A stretch of 64,000 bases of DNA, from contig WHTM01000017.1 of NCBI GenBank assembly GCA_009377755.1, positions 1-64,000 of the forward strand, in the 5' to 3' direction. The notes under the pieces were generated by a model. The model made no database searches. It had not been told where the DNA came from and saw only the letters and a program-made list of their open reading frames with translations. The DNA is from Hyphomicrobiales bacterium. GTDB taxonomy: Bacteria > Pseudomonadota > Alphaproteobacteria > Rhizobiales > Xanthobacteraceae. A program made the position numbers and the translations under genes. Of the stretch, positions 52,833-61,996 are shown piece after piece. How positions within the stretch are numbered: position 1 is the first letter of the stretch; every line of letters begins with the position of its first letter.

Positions 52833-53840
52833 TCAGCGCGGCGCGGACGCACCGTCGCGGGCTTTGCGCGATTGCAGGAGCGGCCCCCAGAGGTCGATGT
52901 CCTTGTTGAGCAGCCGCCCGGCCAGCGCCGCGGACCCGCCGACCGGCCGAATGCTCAGCTCGGCGAACCGTTGCGCCACGGCCGACGACTTGATCGCCTT
53001 GTCGAGCCCCGCATTCAGGATAGCGACGATGTTGGCCGGGGTTTTCTGCGGAACGAACAGCGACAACCAGCCGAGGAACGAGTAGCCCGGGACGCCAGCC
53101 TCCGCGATGGTCGGAACGTTCGGCAGCGACGGGGCGCGCTCGTCCGAGGTGACTCCCAGGGGCTTCAGCTTTCCGTCGCGGATGAAGGGCAACGACTCGG
53201 GGATGCCCATCACCATCCCGTCCACCCGCCCAGCAATGAGATCGGGCATGGCAGCCGCGGAACCGCGATAAGGCACATCGATGATGTCAACACCGGCCTT
53301 CACTTTGAGAAGCTCGGCGGTGAGATAAGACGACGAGCCCGGACCGGACGAGGCCATTGACAGCTGACCGGGCCTGGCGCGTGCTAGCATCAGGAAATTC
53401 GCCAGAGAGTTGGCCGACAGGCTTGGGCCAACGACGAGGATGTTGGGAAGATTGCCGACGACGATAACAGGCGCAATCGCCGCCTTCGGATTCCAGCCTG
53501 TGTTCTGCGTCATGAACTGATTGGCGGCACAGGCGACGTTGCACAACAGCAGCGTATAGCCGTCGGAAGCTGAGCGGGCTGCGGCCTGCGCGCCGACCAA
53601 TCCACCAGCGCCGGTAATGTTCTCGACATAGAACTGCCAGCCGGTCGCGGTGGCCGCATGTTGAATGAGCGTGCGGGCGAGAATGTCAGCCGCCCCGCCC
53701 GCCGCGAACGGGACCACGATACGGATATTCTTGCGCGGGAACGAGTCGGCGGTCTGCGCCACTGACGACCCGCAGGCGAGCGTGCAGATAGCCAATGCCG
53801 CAAGCCCTGCTCGCGGCGATGCCCTGAGATTGAATTGCAT
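52833..53840 (-). CDS. Bug family periplasmic receptor (TTT type)
   Basis: A 335-residue receptor with a signal peptide (LAALAICTLACGSSVAQ) and the pattern FPRKNIRIVVPFAAGGAADILARTL, NITGAGGLVGAQAAARSASDGYTL. It is the third orphan Bug receptor of the island, single in its transcript, convergent with the citrate-synthase-like gene. GGAGG precedes the ATG. Confidence 0.88.
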   Translation of the reverse strand: MQFNLRASPRAGLAALAICTLACGSSVAQTADSFPRKNIRIVVPFAAGGAADILARTLIQHAATATGWQFYVENITGAGGLVGAQAAARSASDGYTLLLCNVACAANQFMTQNTGWNPKAAIAPVIVVGNLPNILVVGPSLSANSLANFLMLARARPGQLSMASSGPGSSSYLTAELLKVKAGVDIIDVPYRGSAAAMPDLIAGRVDGMVMGIPESLPFIRDGKLKPLGVTSDERAPSLPNVPTIAEAGVPGYSFLGWLSLFVPQKTPANIVAILNAGLDKAIKSSAVAQRFAELSIRPVGGSAALAGRLLNKDIDLWGPLLQSRKARDGASAPR

Positions 53841-54042
53841 GTCGATGCCCTCCGGGATGATGACGACCCGAGCCTGCTGTCGCTATTGCGTATGATTCAG
53901 CCCAAACTGACGATGGTCGACCCTCGCGCGCGCCTTATCGTCGGCGAGCTTCTGCTTGAAGTTCTCCAGGGCCGATCGATGTCGAACTCCGCCGGGCCGA
54001 ACAGCTCAGGCTCGTTCAATATGGCGGCCCGGGCATGGGATT

Positions 54043-54783
54043 CTACTTGCCGTCGAACAGGGGGGACTTTGGCCAGTAGACGCGGCTGTAGTTGAGCTTG
54101 AGGCTGACCAGCATGGCGGCGAGCCGGATCGGCGCGCCGATGCCCTCGACGACCGGCACGCCGAGCTCCTTCATCAGCCAATCCGGCTTGATATGCACCG
54201 GACACTGGGTGATGCCCATCGGCAGGATTACATCGGCGCCGAGCTTGATCAGCTCCCGTGCCTTGTCGACGAAAGTCCCGACGACCTTGTCGCGGTTGGC
54301 GATGATATCAGGCAGCTCGAAGCCGCAGGTGCGCCACCCGATCACCTTGTCCATCATGTGGAACCGCTCGACCATGCGGTATCCGAGCGGCAGGACGAAG
54401 TCGTCGTACATCAGAATGCCGAAGCGCCGCCCGAGCATGGACGCGATGTGCAGCATCGATTCGCTTGGACCGACAACCGGGATACTGACGACGCAGCGGC
54501 CGGCGTCGACACCGAGATCGAGCGTGCCGAGCGGAACGACGGCGTCGTAGCCCTGCTTCTCGGCTTCACGAAACGCATCAAGAAAGGGAGGGACGGCAAG
54601 CCCGAGCAGATCCGGCGCGTTGCCGATGTAGTACGGCGTAGCCTTGACCGAAACGATTCCCACTTCGACTTCCATCGAGGAATAGGCGAGTGCGGCATCT
54701 TCGCGGCGCTTCCGTTCCTCCGGCGGATACTCGCCGATCACGAAAGCGACACGAATCTTGCGGGTCAAACCTGGCTCGGCCAT
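54043..54783 (-). CDS. Asp/Glu racemase family paralogue lacking the first Cys
   Basis: A 246-residue paralogue of the protein at 46820-47557. The second cysteine is kept (Cys194 in GITQCPVHIKP), but the first position is Ser107 (VVGPSESMLH). Two-Cys members racemise or isomerise; single-Cys members of the superfamily include arylmalonate decarboxylase. The reaction may therefore differ. ATG has an excellent AGGAGG. A copy of the shared motif lies about 90 bases upstream. Confidence 0.8.
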   Translation of the reverse strand: MAEPGLTRKIRVAFVIGEYPPEERKRREDAALAYSSMEVEVGIVSVKATPYYIGNAPDLLGLAVPPFLDAFREAEKQGYDAVVPLGTLDLGVDAGRCVVSIPVVGPSESMLHIASMLGRRFGILMYDDFVLPLGYRMVERFHMMDKVIGWRTCGFELPDIIANRDKVVGTFVDKARELIKLGADVILPMGITQCPVHIKPDWLMKELGVPVVEGIGAPIRLAAMLVSLKLNYSRVYWPKSPLFDGK

Positions 54784-54869
54784 TGTCCCTCCTGAACGTG
54801 ACGGCTGACGTCCGCATCCAAAACAGAGGCCGCCGGCCGGTGGACGGTAGGCGTCTTGGCCAACCGTCG

Positions 54870-54894
54870 GCAAGATTGATCGCCGAATCGATTC
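54870..54894. promoter_or_regulatory. Shared regulatory motif, copy 2
   Basis: Same pattern as 50202-50226 with four differences in 25. It contains the palindrome GAATCGATTC at 54885-54894 and lies upstream of the second racemase-family gene. Confidence 0.6.
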
Positions 54895-54938
54895 AAGGGA
54901 ATCATTCCACGGATCGCACAGGCCGCCACGGCGATGAG

Positions 54939-55337
54939 CTATTTCCCGAAGGCTTCCGCTCCGGCTTTCGCGACCAGCTCGTCATCGTGATCGATTCCCG
55001 AGACTCCGATGCCGCCGAGACACTCTCCCTCGAACAGAATCGGAATGCCGCCTTCGACGCCGAGGCAGTTCGGCACCATCAGGAACCCCGGCCGCTCCTT
55101 GACGCGCGCCTCGAAAGCCGAACTCGGCCGCCCTCGCAGCGCCGCGGTGCGTGCCTTGAGCGTCGACATTTCAACAGTATTGACGCCGTTGCCGTCAGGC
55201 CGCTCCAGATGCAGCAAGTGGCCACCCACATCCACGACCGCGACTGTCGGCTCGCGCTTGATTTTTGCGCCGGTCGCCTTGGCGGCCGCCACCATTTTGA
55301 GCACATCATCGGTCGTCAGCGTCGGCTTCATGCGCAT
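54939..55337 (-). CDS. GlcG/HbpS family protein
   Basis: A 132-residue protein of the GlcG/HbpS (heme-degrading domain-like) group: TVAVVDVGGHLLHLERPDG, STLKARTAAL, GGIPILFEGECLGGIGVSGI and a C-terminal AGAEAFGK. These small proteins often accompany catabolic operons; some bind heme or cobalamin-like ligands, and the general role is unclear. GGAG precedes the ATG at 55337; 55331 is also in frame. It is divergent from the MmgE/PrpD gene. Confidence 0.8.
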   Translation of the reverse strand: MRMKPTLTTDDVLKMVAAAKATGAKIKREPTVAVVDVGGHLLHLERPDGNGVNTVEMSTLKARTAALRGRPSSAFEARVKERPGFLMVPNCLGVEGGIPILFEGECLGGIGVSGIDHDDELVAKAGAEAFGK

Positions 55338-55447
55338 GGTATGCTCCAGTGTCGTCAATGAAACTTGAACTCGCTCGAACAAAGCGACGGAACGCTGCCG
55401 CCGGTGCGAGCGCAAGTCTACTTTAGCGGCGGCGGCGCAGCCGGTCC

Positions 55448-55468
55448 TGATTGATTCTGCATTCAACC
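55448..55468. promoter_or_regulatory. Shared regulatory motif, copy 3
   Basis: In reverse orientation this 21-base stretch matches copy 1 at 16 positions (GGTTGA-TGCA-AATC core). It lies between the divergent GlcG/HbpS and MmgE/PrpD genes. Confidence 0.5.
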
Positions 55469-55528
55469 GCTTGACGTGCGACGTTGACCCTGCCGATGAC
55501 ACGAGATGCGACAAAAGGACGTACAGCC

Positions 55529-56923
55529 ATGGGCGGCACGGTGCAGGAAAACGCAACGCCACCGGTGAGCATGGTCGCGCGGTTTGCCGACTGGATCGGC
55601 GCCTTCGCCAGATCGCCGGTGCCGGACGCGACGGCCGAGCGTGCGCGCGCGATATTGCTCGATAGTCTGGCTTGCGCCCTCTACGCCGGCAAGGATGAGA
55701 AGGCGCAGAGCGCGCTGCGAACCGCGCGGAGCCTCGGCGACGGTGGGGATTGCACGGTCATCGGCACGCGGCACAGGACATCGTTGCCGGTCGCCGCCTT
55801 TGCCAATGGCGTGCTCATTCGCACGCTTGACCTCAACGACACCTATGCCGGTCCGCGGCAGGTCGGTCATCCGAGCGACAATATTTCCGCCGCGTTGGCG
55901 GCGGCCGAAATGGCAGACCTTTCGGGCGCGGATCTGATCCGGGCCATCCGGCTCGGGTATGAGATCTATTGCCGTATTCTCGACATGGGCGACCCGGAAA
56001 GCCCCTGGGACCATGTCACCGTGTCGGGATTGGTGACCGCGGCGATGGTCGGTTGGCTGCTGCGGCTGCCGCCGGATCGGCTGGGCCACGCGATCTCACT
56101 TGCGGCCATGCACTGCGCAACGTTGGGAGAGGTTCGCGTCGGGCACGTCTCCGGGGCGAAGTCGATTGCCAATGCCGTGGTCACGCAGACCGCATCGCTG
56201 CTGACCCTGCTTGCCGCCAACGGAATGACAGGCCCGCGTCACGGCATCGAAGGGGTGCGGGGCTATGCTGCTCTCATTCTCGACGGCATCGACTTCTCCG
56301 GCTTTTTCGCGTCAAGCCAATCCACCGACCGTATTGTATCGGTCGGCCTGAAGCAGTATCCGTGCTTCGCTCTTGCTCAGGGGCCGATATCCGCCGCGAT
56401 TGAATTGCGCCGCCTTCTCGGCACGCCTACGGCGATCGAACGGCTCGAAATTTCGCTGGCCAATACCGGGCCGGCGCGGCTGCGCCTGAAGGATTCGCAC
56501 GGCCGTGCGCCGGACTCGCGTGAGGCCGCCGACCATAGCATTTATTTCCTTGTCGCCATCGCCCTGCTCGACGGCCGCGTCGGTCTGGACCAGTTCAGGT
56601 CGGAGCGCTGGCGAGAGGATGATGTACGCGCACTGATTGCGCGCATGGAGGCACATATCGATCCTGACCTTCAGCCGGCGACGTCGCTACCGTGTCGGCT
56701 GCGGGCGCTGCGGCCGGGTGGCGAGCAAATTGTCGTCGAGCGACCTGCGTCGCCCGGCAGCCCCGCAATGCCGCTGACGTGGGACGGCGTCAGAGAAAAG
56801 TTCCGTCTCTGCGCGTCCGGCGTGCTCGATCCGGACGCGCAGCTTCGTGTAATCGATCAGATTGGAGAAATCGAAAGCCATTCGGTCCGGTCATTGATGC
56901 ATTGCCTCGTGCCCCAGCAGTAG
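55529..56923 (+). CDS. MmgE/PrpD family protein
   Basis: A 464-residue protein of the MmgE/PrpD family, which includes 2-methylcitrate dehydratase, cis-aconitate decarboxylase and iminodisuccinate epimerase. Typical blocks are ARAILLDSLACALYAG, FANGVLIRTLDLNDTY, HPSDNISAALAAAE and the conserved KQYPCFALAQGPISAAI. ATG at 55529 is chosen; a TTG at 55484 and an ATG at 55496 are in frame. Its company with an ArgH-like lyase fits a role on an N-substituted or tricarboxylic acid, but the substrate is unknown. Confidence 0.8.
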   Translation: MGGTVQENATPPVSMVARFADWIGAFARSPVPDATAERARAILLDSLACALYAGKDEKAQSALRTARSLGDGGDCTVIGTRHRTSLPVAAFANGVLIRTLDLNDTYAGPRQVGHPSDNISAALAAAEMADLSGADLIRAIRLGYEIYCRILDMGDPESPWDHVTVSGLVTAAMVGWLLRLPPDRLGHAISLAAMHCATLGEVRVGHVSGAKSIANAVVTQTASLLTLLAANGMTGPRHGIEGVRGYAALILDGIDFSGFFASSQSTDRIVSVGLKQYPCFALAQGPISAAIELRRLLGTPTAIERLEISLANTGPARLRLKDSHGRAPDSREAADHSIYFLVAIALLDGRVGLDQFRSERWREDDVRALIARMEAHIDPDLQPATSLPCRLRALRPGGEQIVVERPASPGSPAMPLTWDGVREKFRLCASGVLDPDAQLRVIDQIGEIESHSVRSLMHCLVPQQ

Positions 56924-57101
56924 ACCGATGTCAGGGAGAGGCCCGCTCGGCGCCGGATGGTGCGCCTTGCACGACCTGTGTTGGGCTGGTCGTGCCGCCC
57001 CGCCTGGCGCCGTGGCTGCCAAAACTGCTGTATGGACAGTTGACCATAACGTGCCGCGCGCCGATGGCGCGCATGCACGCCAAGACGAGAGAGGAAGCAG
57101 A

Positions 57102-58679
57102 ATGACGACCGTCCCGATGTCAGACACGCTCGGAGAGTTCATCGAGCGGAACGGACGTGACCATCCGACGCTGCCGGCGGTCATCTATCAGGGCCGCACG
57201 TACAGCCATGCAGAGTATCGCGACCGTACCCACCGTTTGGCGAATGCGCTCTATGCCCGCGGGCTGCGGCGCCAGCATCGTGTGGGTGTGCTGGCGCAGA
57301 ACTCGCCGGCACATCTCGGGGCCTATGCGGCCTGCGAGGTTGCCGGATTCATCAGCGCGTCGGTGAACTATCGACTGGCGGCACCGGAGATTCTCTACAT
57401 CCTCAAGGATTCCGCACCCTCCGTACTGATCTTCGATGCCGAGTATGCGGACATCGTGGCGCAGGTGCGCCAACACATGCCGGAACTGGAACACTATATT
57501 GTCATCGGTGAGAACGGGCCCGACTGGGCGGAAAACTACGAGGCCGTGCTTGCTGGCGCCTCAGCGGAAACACCGCCGATTTGTGCGCGCCCCGATGACA
57601 TCGCCTATCTGATCTACACCAGCGGAACCACCGGCCGGCCGAAAGGCGCCATGCTCGATCACAAGGGCCAGGTCGGTTTCATCCGGATGGAAGCGATCGA
57701 GATGAACGCCAGCCAGACCGACCGCATCCTGCTGGTGATGCCATTCTATCATATCGGCGCCAAGTGCAGTCAGCTCACCTATTCTCTGTGCGGCGGGACC
57801 GTCATCCTGCATCGTTCGTATGACACCCGCGAAGTCGCTGCATCGATCGAGCGGGAACGCGCGACCGCCGCGCATCTGGCGCCGATCATGGTTCAGGACC
57901 TGCTGGACCTGCCCAACCTGAAGACATTCGATCATTCGTCGTTGCGGCTGATACTCTATGCGTCAGGCCCAATGGCAGTCGCCCAGCTTCGGCGCGCACT
58001 CGCAACCTACGGACCAATCTTCATGCAGGTGTATGGCATGACCGAAACCGGCCTGGGCACCGTCCTGCACCCGCACCAACATGTGCTCGACGGCACGCCG
58101 GAACAGACGCGGCGCCTTTCGTCCGCCGGACAAGCGGCGCTCGGCTATCAGGTGCGCGTGGTGCGGCCGGACGGCACCGATTGTGAACCGGAAGAACTCG
58201 GCGAGGTGCTGATCGCCGGCCCCGGAGTCATGCGCGGCTACTGGAACAATCATGCCGCGACGTTTTCCGCCATCGAGGACGGATGGATGCATACCGGCGA
58301 CATTGGCACCTTCGATAAGGATCAGTTCCTGTATGTGCTCGACCGCAAGAAGGACATGATCATTTCCGGTGGCGAAAACATCTATCCGCGGGAGGTCGAG
58401 GAAGCGATCTACCATCATCCCGGCGTCGCCGAGGTGGCGGTCGTCGGTATGCCGGACCAACGCTGGGGCGAGTCGGTTAAGGCCTTTGTCGTGTGCAAGC
58501 CGGGAACGTCGGCGACCGAGGACGAGATCATCGCCCATTGTCGTACGCTGATCGCCAGCTACAAGAAGCCGAAGCGGGTCGTTTTCATCGAGGCGCTGCC
58601 ACGGCTACCGAACAAGAAGATCGACAAGAAGCAACTGCGGGCGGCTGATTGGGAGGGGCGCGACCGTCAAGTCAACTAG
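57102..58679 (+). CDS. Acyl-CoA ligase (AMP-forming)
   Basis: A 525-residue member of the ANL family. Motifs are YTSGTTGRPKGAM (AMP binding), VYGMTETG, WMHTGDIGTFD, the hinge region YVLDRKKDMIISGGENIYPREVE and the C-terminal lysine segment RLPNKKIDKKQL. It makes a CoA thioester from a carboxylic acid and ATP. GAGGA precedes the ATG. Followed by a hydroxycinnamoyl-CoA hydratase-lyase-like gene, it could activate an aryl-propenoic or related acid. Confidence 0.9.
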   Translation: MTTVPMSDTLGEFIERNGRDHPTLPAVIYQGRTYSHAEYRDRTHRLANALYARGLRRQHRVGVLAQNSPAHLGAYAACEVAGFISASVNYRLAAPEILYILKDSAPSVLIFDAEYADIVAQVRQHMPELEHYIVIGENGPDWAENYEAVLAGASAETPPICARPDDIAYLIYTSGTTGRPKGAMLDHKGQVGFIRMEAIEMNASQTDRILLVMPFYHIGAKCSQLTYSLCGGTVILHRSYDTREVAASIERERATAAHLAPIMVQDLLDLPNLKTFDHSSLRLILYASGPMAVAQLRRALATYGPIFMQVYGMTETGLGTVLHPHQHVLDGTPEQTRRLSSAGQAALGYQVRVVRPDGTDCEPEELGEVLIAGPGVMRGYWNNHAATFSAIEDGWMHTGDIGTFDKDQFLYVLDRKKDMIISGGENIYPREVEEAIYHHPGVAEVAVVGMPDQRWGESVKAFVVCKPGTSATEDEIIAHCRTLIASYKKPKRVVFIEALPRLPNKKIDKKQLRAADWEGRDRQVN

Positions 58680-58774
58680 CAGATCAAATCGCAGCTCAAC
58701 TCGCGCGCGCGACCAGCACGGGCTCATCCGGCGGTGTCGCGCGGCCCCCCTTTCCCGACGATCAGGAGAACAAT

Positions 58775-59605
58775 ATGACCTACAAGACCCTCGACCTATC
58801 GATTGCGGATGCGGTCGCGACCGTGACGCTCAATCGTCCCGAAAAGCGCAACGCCATGAATCCGACCCTGCATGTCGAGATGACCGATCTGCTGGAGCAG
58901 TTGCGCTATGATGACGCCGTGAAGGTGATCGTATTCACCGGCGCCGGGAAGGCATTCTGCGCCGGCATGGACCTAAAGGAATTCTTTGTCGAACTTCGCG
59001 ACAATCCGAGGGAATACGACCGCATCACGCGGCTCGCCGTCGAGTGGCGCTATCGCACCCTGCGCTACCACCCCAAGATCACCATTGCGATGATCAACGG
59101 CTACTGCTTCGGCGGAGCGTTTTCGTTCGTGGAGGGTTGCGATCTGGCGATCGCGGCTGACGAGGCGACGTTCGGCCTCTCCGAGATCAACTTCAAGATG
59201 TTCCCGGGCGGCAGCGTCAGCAAGGCGATCGCCAATCTGCTCTCGCCTCGAGATGCGCTGTGGTATGGCCTGACAGGTTATACCTTCGACGGCCGGGAGG
59301 CCGCACGGATCGGCCTCGTCAATCGCAGCTTTGCCTTGGCATCGCTGCGCGACGAGGCGATCAAGGTCGCCCGGGATATTGCCGGCAAGGACGCGGTCGC
59401 GTTGCGCGCGGCGAAGGAGGCTTTCCGCTATTCGCTCGAGATGTCGGGCGATGCCGCGATGAGTTATTCCTCGGCCAAGGAGTCGGAGGTCGTCTTGCGC
59501 CAGAACGATGCGTGGCGCGAGGAAGGCATCGGCGATTTCATCAGCGGAAAATACAAGCCTGGGCTCGGCGGAATCGAGCAGGCGAGCGGCGGCGCGCACC
59601 GCTGA
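58775..59605 (+). CDS. Enoyl-CoA hydratase, hydroxycinnamoyl-CoA hydratase-lyase-like
   Basis: A 276-residue crotonase, the same length as Pseudomonas HCHL. It shares RPEKRNAMNPTL, GAGKAFCAGMDLKEFF, GYCFGGAFSFVEGCDLAIAADEATFGLSEIN and GLVNRSF. Glu137 and Ser117 match the catalytic Glu143 and Ser123 of HCHL. A Phe (70) replaces the Tyr75 reported to hold the phenol group, so the natural substrate may not be a 4-hydroxycinnamoyl-CoA. It would hydrate, and possibly retro-aldol cleave, the CoA ester made by the preceding ligase. AGGAG precedes the ATG. Confidence 0.82.
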   Translation: MTYKTLDLSIADAVATVTLNRPEKRNAMNPTLHVEMTDLLEQLRYDDAVKVIVFTGAGKAFCAGMDLKEFFVELRDNPREYDRITRLAVEWRYRTLRYHPKITIAMINGYCFGGAFSFVEGCDLAIAADEATFGLSEINFKMFPGGSVSKAIANLLSPRDALWYGLTGYTFDGREAARIGLVNRSFALASLRDEAIKVARDIAGKDAVALRAAKEAFRYSLEMSGDAAMSYSSAKESEVVLRQNDAWREEGIGDFISGKYKPGLGGIEQASGGAHR

Positions 59606-59627
59606 CAGTGGCTCGGGGAAAGGCGGA

Positions 59628-60107
59628 TCAGGGATAGAAGATGGAAATTGACTCGGCGACGAAGGCGGGGCGCTCATTGCCCTCGATCATCATCCGACAC
59701 GCGGTGGTGAGACGAATCCTGCCTTCGTCGAGGGATTCTGTCTGCTGCGGCGTGGCGAACAGACAGACCTTCGATCCCGCCGGCACCGCGCCGGTAAATC
59801 GGACACGATTGAGGCCATAATTCAGCGCGCGCCGAAAGCGGACCTCGATCAGATCGCCCATCAGGCCGGTGATCAGCGCCAGCGTCAGATAGCCATGAGC
59901 GATGGGAGCTCCCCAACGGAGCTCCCGTTTCGCCCGCTCGACATCGGTGTGAATCCAGTGCTCATCGCCGGTGATCTTTCCGAATGCGTCGATCATCACC
60001 TGGTCGATGACGAGCGTGCGTGACGGACCGAGTTCCACGCCGATGTGTTGCGGCAGCTCGGCGACAGCCACGACGAGCTTGGGCTGGATCTTACGGTCTG
60101 GGTCCAT
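59628..60107 (-). CDS. MaoC-like hydratase
   Basis: A 159-residue single hot-dog protein with the (R)-hydratase motif ITGDEHWIHTDVERA, giving Asp and His, and IAHGYLTLALI. It would hydrate an enoyl-CoA. It is on the opposite strand to its neighbours, with its stop 22 bases after the crotonase stop (convergent). Confidence 0.85.
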   Translation of the reverse strand: MDPDRKIQPKLVVAVAELPQHIGVELGPSRTLVIDQVMIDAFGKITGDEHWIHTDVERAKRELRWGAPIAHGYLTLALITGLMGDLIEVRFRRALNYGLNRVRFTGAVPAGSKVCLFATPQQTESLDEGRIRLTTACRMMIEGNERPAFVAESISIFYP

Positions 60108-60335
60108 GTTGTTGTCGGCTCTTGCGCTCCGCAGCCATGCACATTGTCTCTGTCAGATCGACGAAGAGCGCATGACTGGTTGCGGGAAGCGGATTTTCGC
60201 CCGCCGATGTATCCATCGTCAGTCTGCTCAAACGAACGCTTGACACTGGGCGCGATCCAAGGAGACTTTGGAGCAAATCGAGACAATGAAAAGCAAAGAG
60301 GCCATGTCCGATCCGCGCCCAAAAGGGGAGAAACG

Positions 60336-61343
60336 ATGATTCCCGCTGCAAATCTGAGAGCTGCTGCAACGGCTGCCGCCGCAGCGATCGTCGTCCTTGC
60401 CGGGTCGGCCACTGCGACGCGCGCACAGACGTTCGAATTCGCCGTTTGGTATTCGGATCGCGATTTTTACGCTGAGCATGTACGCAATTGGGCATCGGAA
60501 ATCGAAAAGCGTACTCAGGGACGCGTAAAGATCAACCTGCATTTCTCGGGCGCGCTTGTTGCCGCAAAGGAAACCGTCAATGCGGTGCGCAACGGCGCGG
60601 CGGGTGGTGGCACGACCAGCATCAGCTTCATCGCCGGACTCGTGCGGCCGGTCTCCTATATGGAGCCGCTCTTGTGGATTCCGGCCGATCCCAAGATCAC
60701 CGTCGATACGATGCAGAAACTCTTGGAGCCGTCGCGCAACCTGCTCGAGAAGCGCGGTCTGAAACTGATGTTCACGTTCCCCTCGGCCGGACTCGTGACC
60801 AATTGCATCAACGGCCATGTCAAGAAAATTGCCGACTGGAACGGCAAGAAGGTACGCGCGGCCGGCCGCTGGCAGGGCATCCAACTGCGCGCGGTCGGCG
60901 CCGCGCCTGTCGCCATCGATCCGGGCGAAGTCTATATCGCCCTGCAGAACAAAACCGTCGACTGTATGATGTTTCTTGCCAATCTGACACTGTCGTCGAA
61001 GGTCCATGAAGTCGCGCCCTACATCACCTATTGGCGCGATGGGGCGAATGCCTCGATGTATTATCTCAATCTCGCACAATGGAACAAAGTTTCGCCGGCC
61101 GACCAGAAGCTCATGCTCGAAGTGTCCGACAGAATGGTCGCCGACGCCGCACCGAAGCTGGTTCAGATGCAGCTCGACGCGATCAGCGCGCTGGAAAAGG
61201 CGGGCGCAAAAATCTACCGGGCGACAGATCAGGAGATTTCCGACATGAAGAAGGCCATGTCGGTCGTCTGGAAGGAAGTCGACGAGATCGCCGGACCTGA
61301 CGGCAAGCCTTTCGCGGAGGTCGTCCTGCCGCTTCAGAAATAG
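60336..61343 (+). CDS. dctP: TRAP transporter substrate-binding protein
   Basis: A 335-residue DctP-type receptor with a signal peptide (AAAAIVVLAGSATATRAQ). TRAP features include FAVWYSDRDFYAEHVRNWASE, the conserved KKVRAAGRWQGIQLRAVGAAPV with the ligand-anchoring Arg, and NKTVDCMMF. It captures a carboxylate for the DctQM permease that follows. Position after the ligase and crotonase suggests it feeds them. Confidence 0.92.
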   Translation: MIPAANLRAAATAAAAAIVVLAGSATATRAQTFEFAVWYSDRDFYAEHVRNWASEIEKRTQGRVKINLHFSGALVAAKETVNAVRNGAAGGGTTSISFIAGLVRPVSYMEPLLWIPADPKITVDTMQKLLEPSRNLLEKRGLKLMFTFPSAGLVTNCINGHVKKIADWNGKKVRAAGRWQGIQLRAVGAAPVAIDPGEVYIALQNKTVDCMMFLANLTLSSKVHEVAPYITYWRDGANASMYYLNLAQWNKVSPADQKLMLEVSDRMVADAAPKLVQMQLDAISALEKAGAKIYRATDQEISDMKKAMSVVWKEVDEIAGPDGKPFAEVVLPLQK

Positions 61344-61360
61344 CCTGCGGCCAGCTGCAC

Positions 61361-61918
61361 ATGGACGGTATGCCGCAATCCGGTGAACGCTGGGGATGGC
61401 TCGACCGGATCGAGGCGTTCACGCGCTTGGTCAACCGGTTTTTCGCGGCGATCGCCTGTATCCTCGTTCTCGTCATCATAGCGCTGATCGTGGTGGCGGT
61501 ATTCTATCGCTATGTATTGCACGACCCCATTTCCTGGGTGCTCGACATCACGATCTTCCTTCTGGTTTTCGTATTTTTCCTGGCAGTGGCGCCAGCGCTC
61601 GAAAGCGGCAGCCATATCGAGGTCGATCTCTTCGATCCCCTCATCCCGCCTTCGGCCCGCAAGGCGCAGCGGCTGATCGGCAAGGCGGTGACACTGATCT
61701 TCGCCGTGGTCTTCTTCTGGTTCGTGCTAGCCTATTACCGCGAAATCGTGGAGGTGGACGAATTATCCTTCACGATGATCACCGTGCAGCTGAAATTCAT
61801 TTACTGGATTGGCCCGATCGGCGCCCTGCAATTCCTGCTTACCGCCATCGTTCTGTTCGTCCGGTTCTGGAAGGAGCCGTTGGCAACGGACAACGACGAA
61901 CCCATCAGGGCACATTAG
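61361..61918 (+). CDS. dctQ: TRAP transporter small permease
   Basis: A 185-residue membrane protein with four helices and the DctQ pattern VVAVFYRYVLHDPISWVLDI and later GSHIEVDLFDPLIP. It lies 17 bases after dctP and before dctM. Confidence 0.9.
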   Translation: MDGMPQSGERWGWLDRIEAFTRLVNRFFAAIACILVLVIIALIVVAVFYRYVLHDPISWVLDITIFLLVFVFFLAVAPALESGSHIEVDLFDPLIPPSARKAQRLIGKAVTLIFAVVFFWFVLAYYREIVEVDELSFTMITVQLKFIYWIGPIGALQFLLTAIVLFVRFWKEPLATDNDEPIRAH

Positions 61919-61996
61919 AATGCCCTGCGCGACGAGCAGCGACCGCGCCGGTCGCAACGACAAACGGAAAAGCCGCACATCGACAGGGGCGGATTA

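Noticed and set aside
53841-54042. Possible gene remnant between a Bug receptor and the second racemase-family gene
   Set aside because: Frames there only continue neighbouring genes out of phase, and no domain or start signal is visible.
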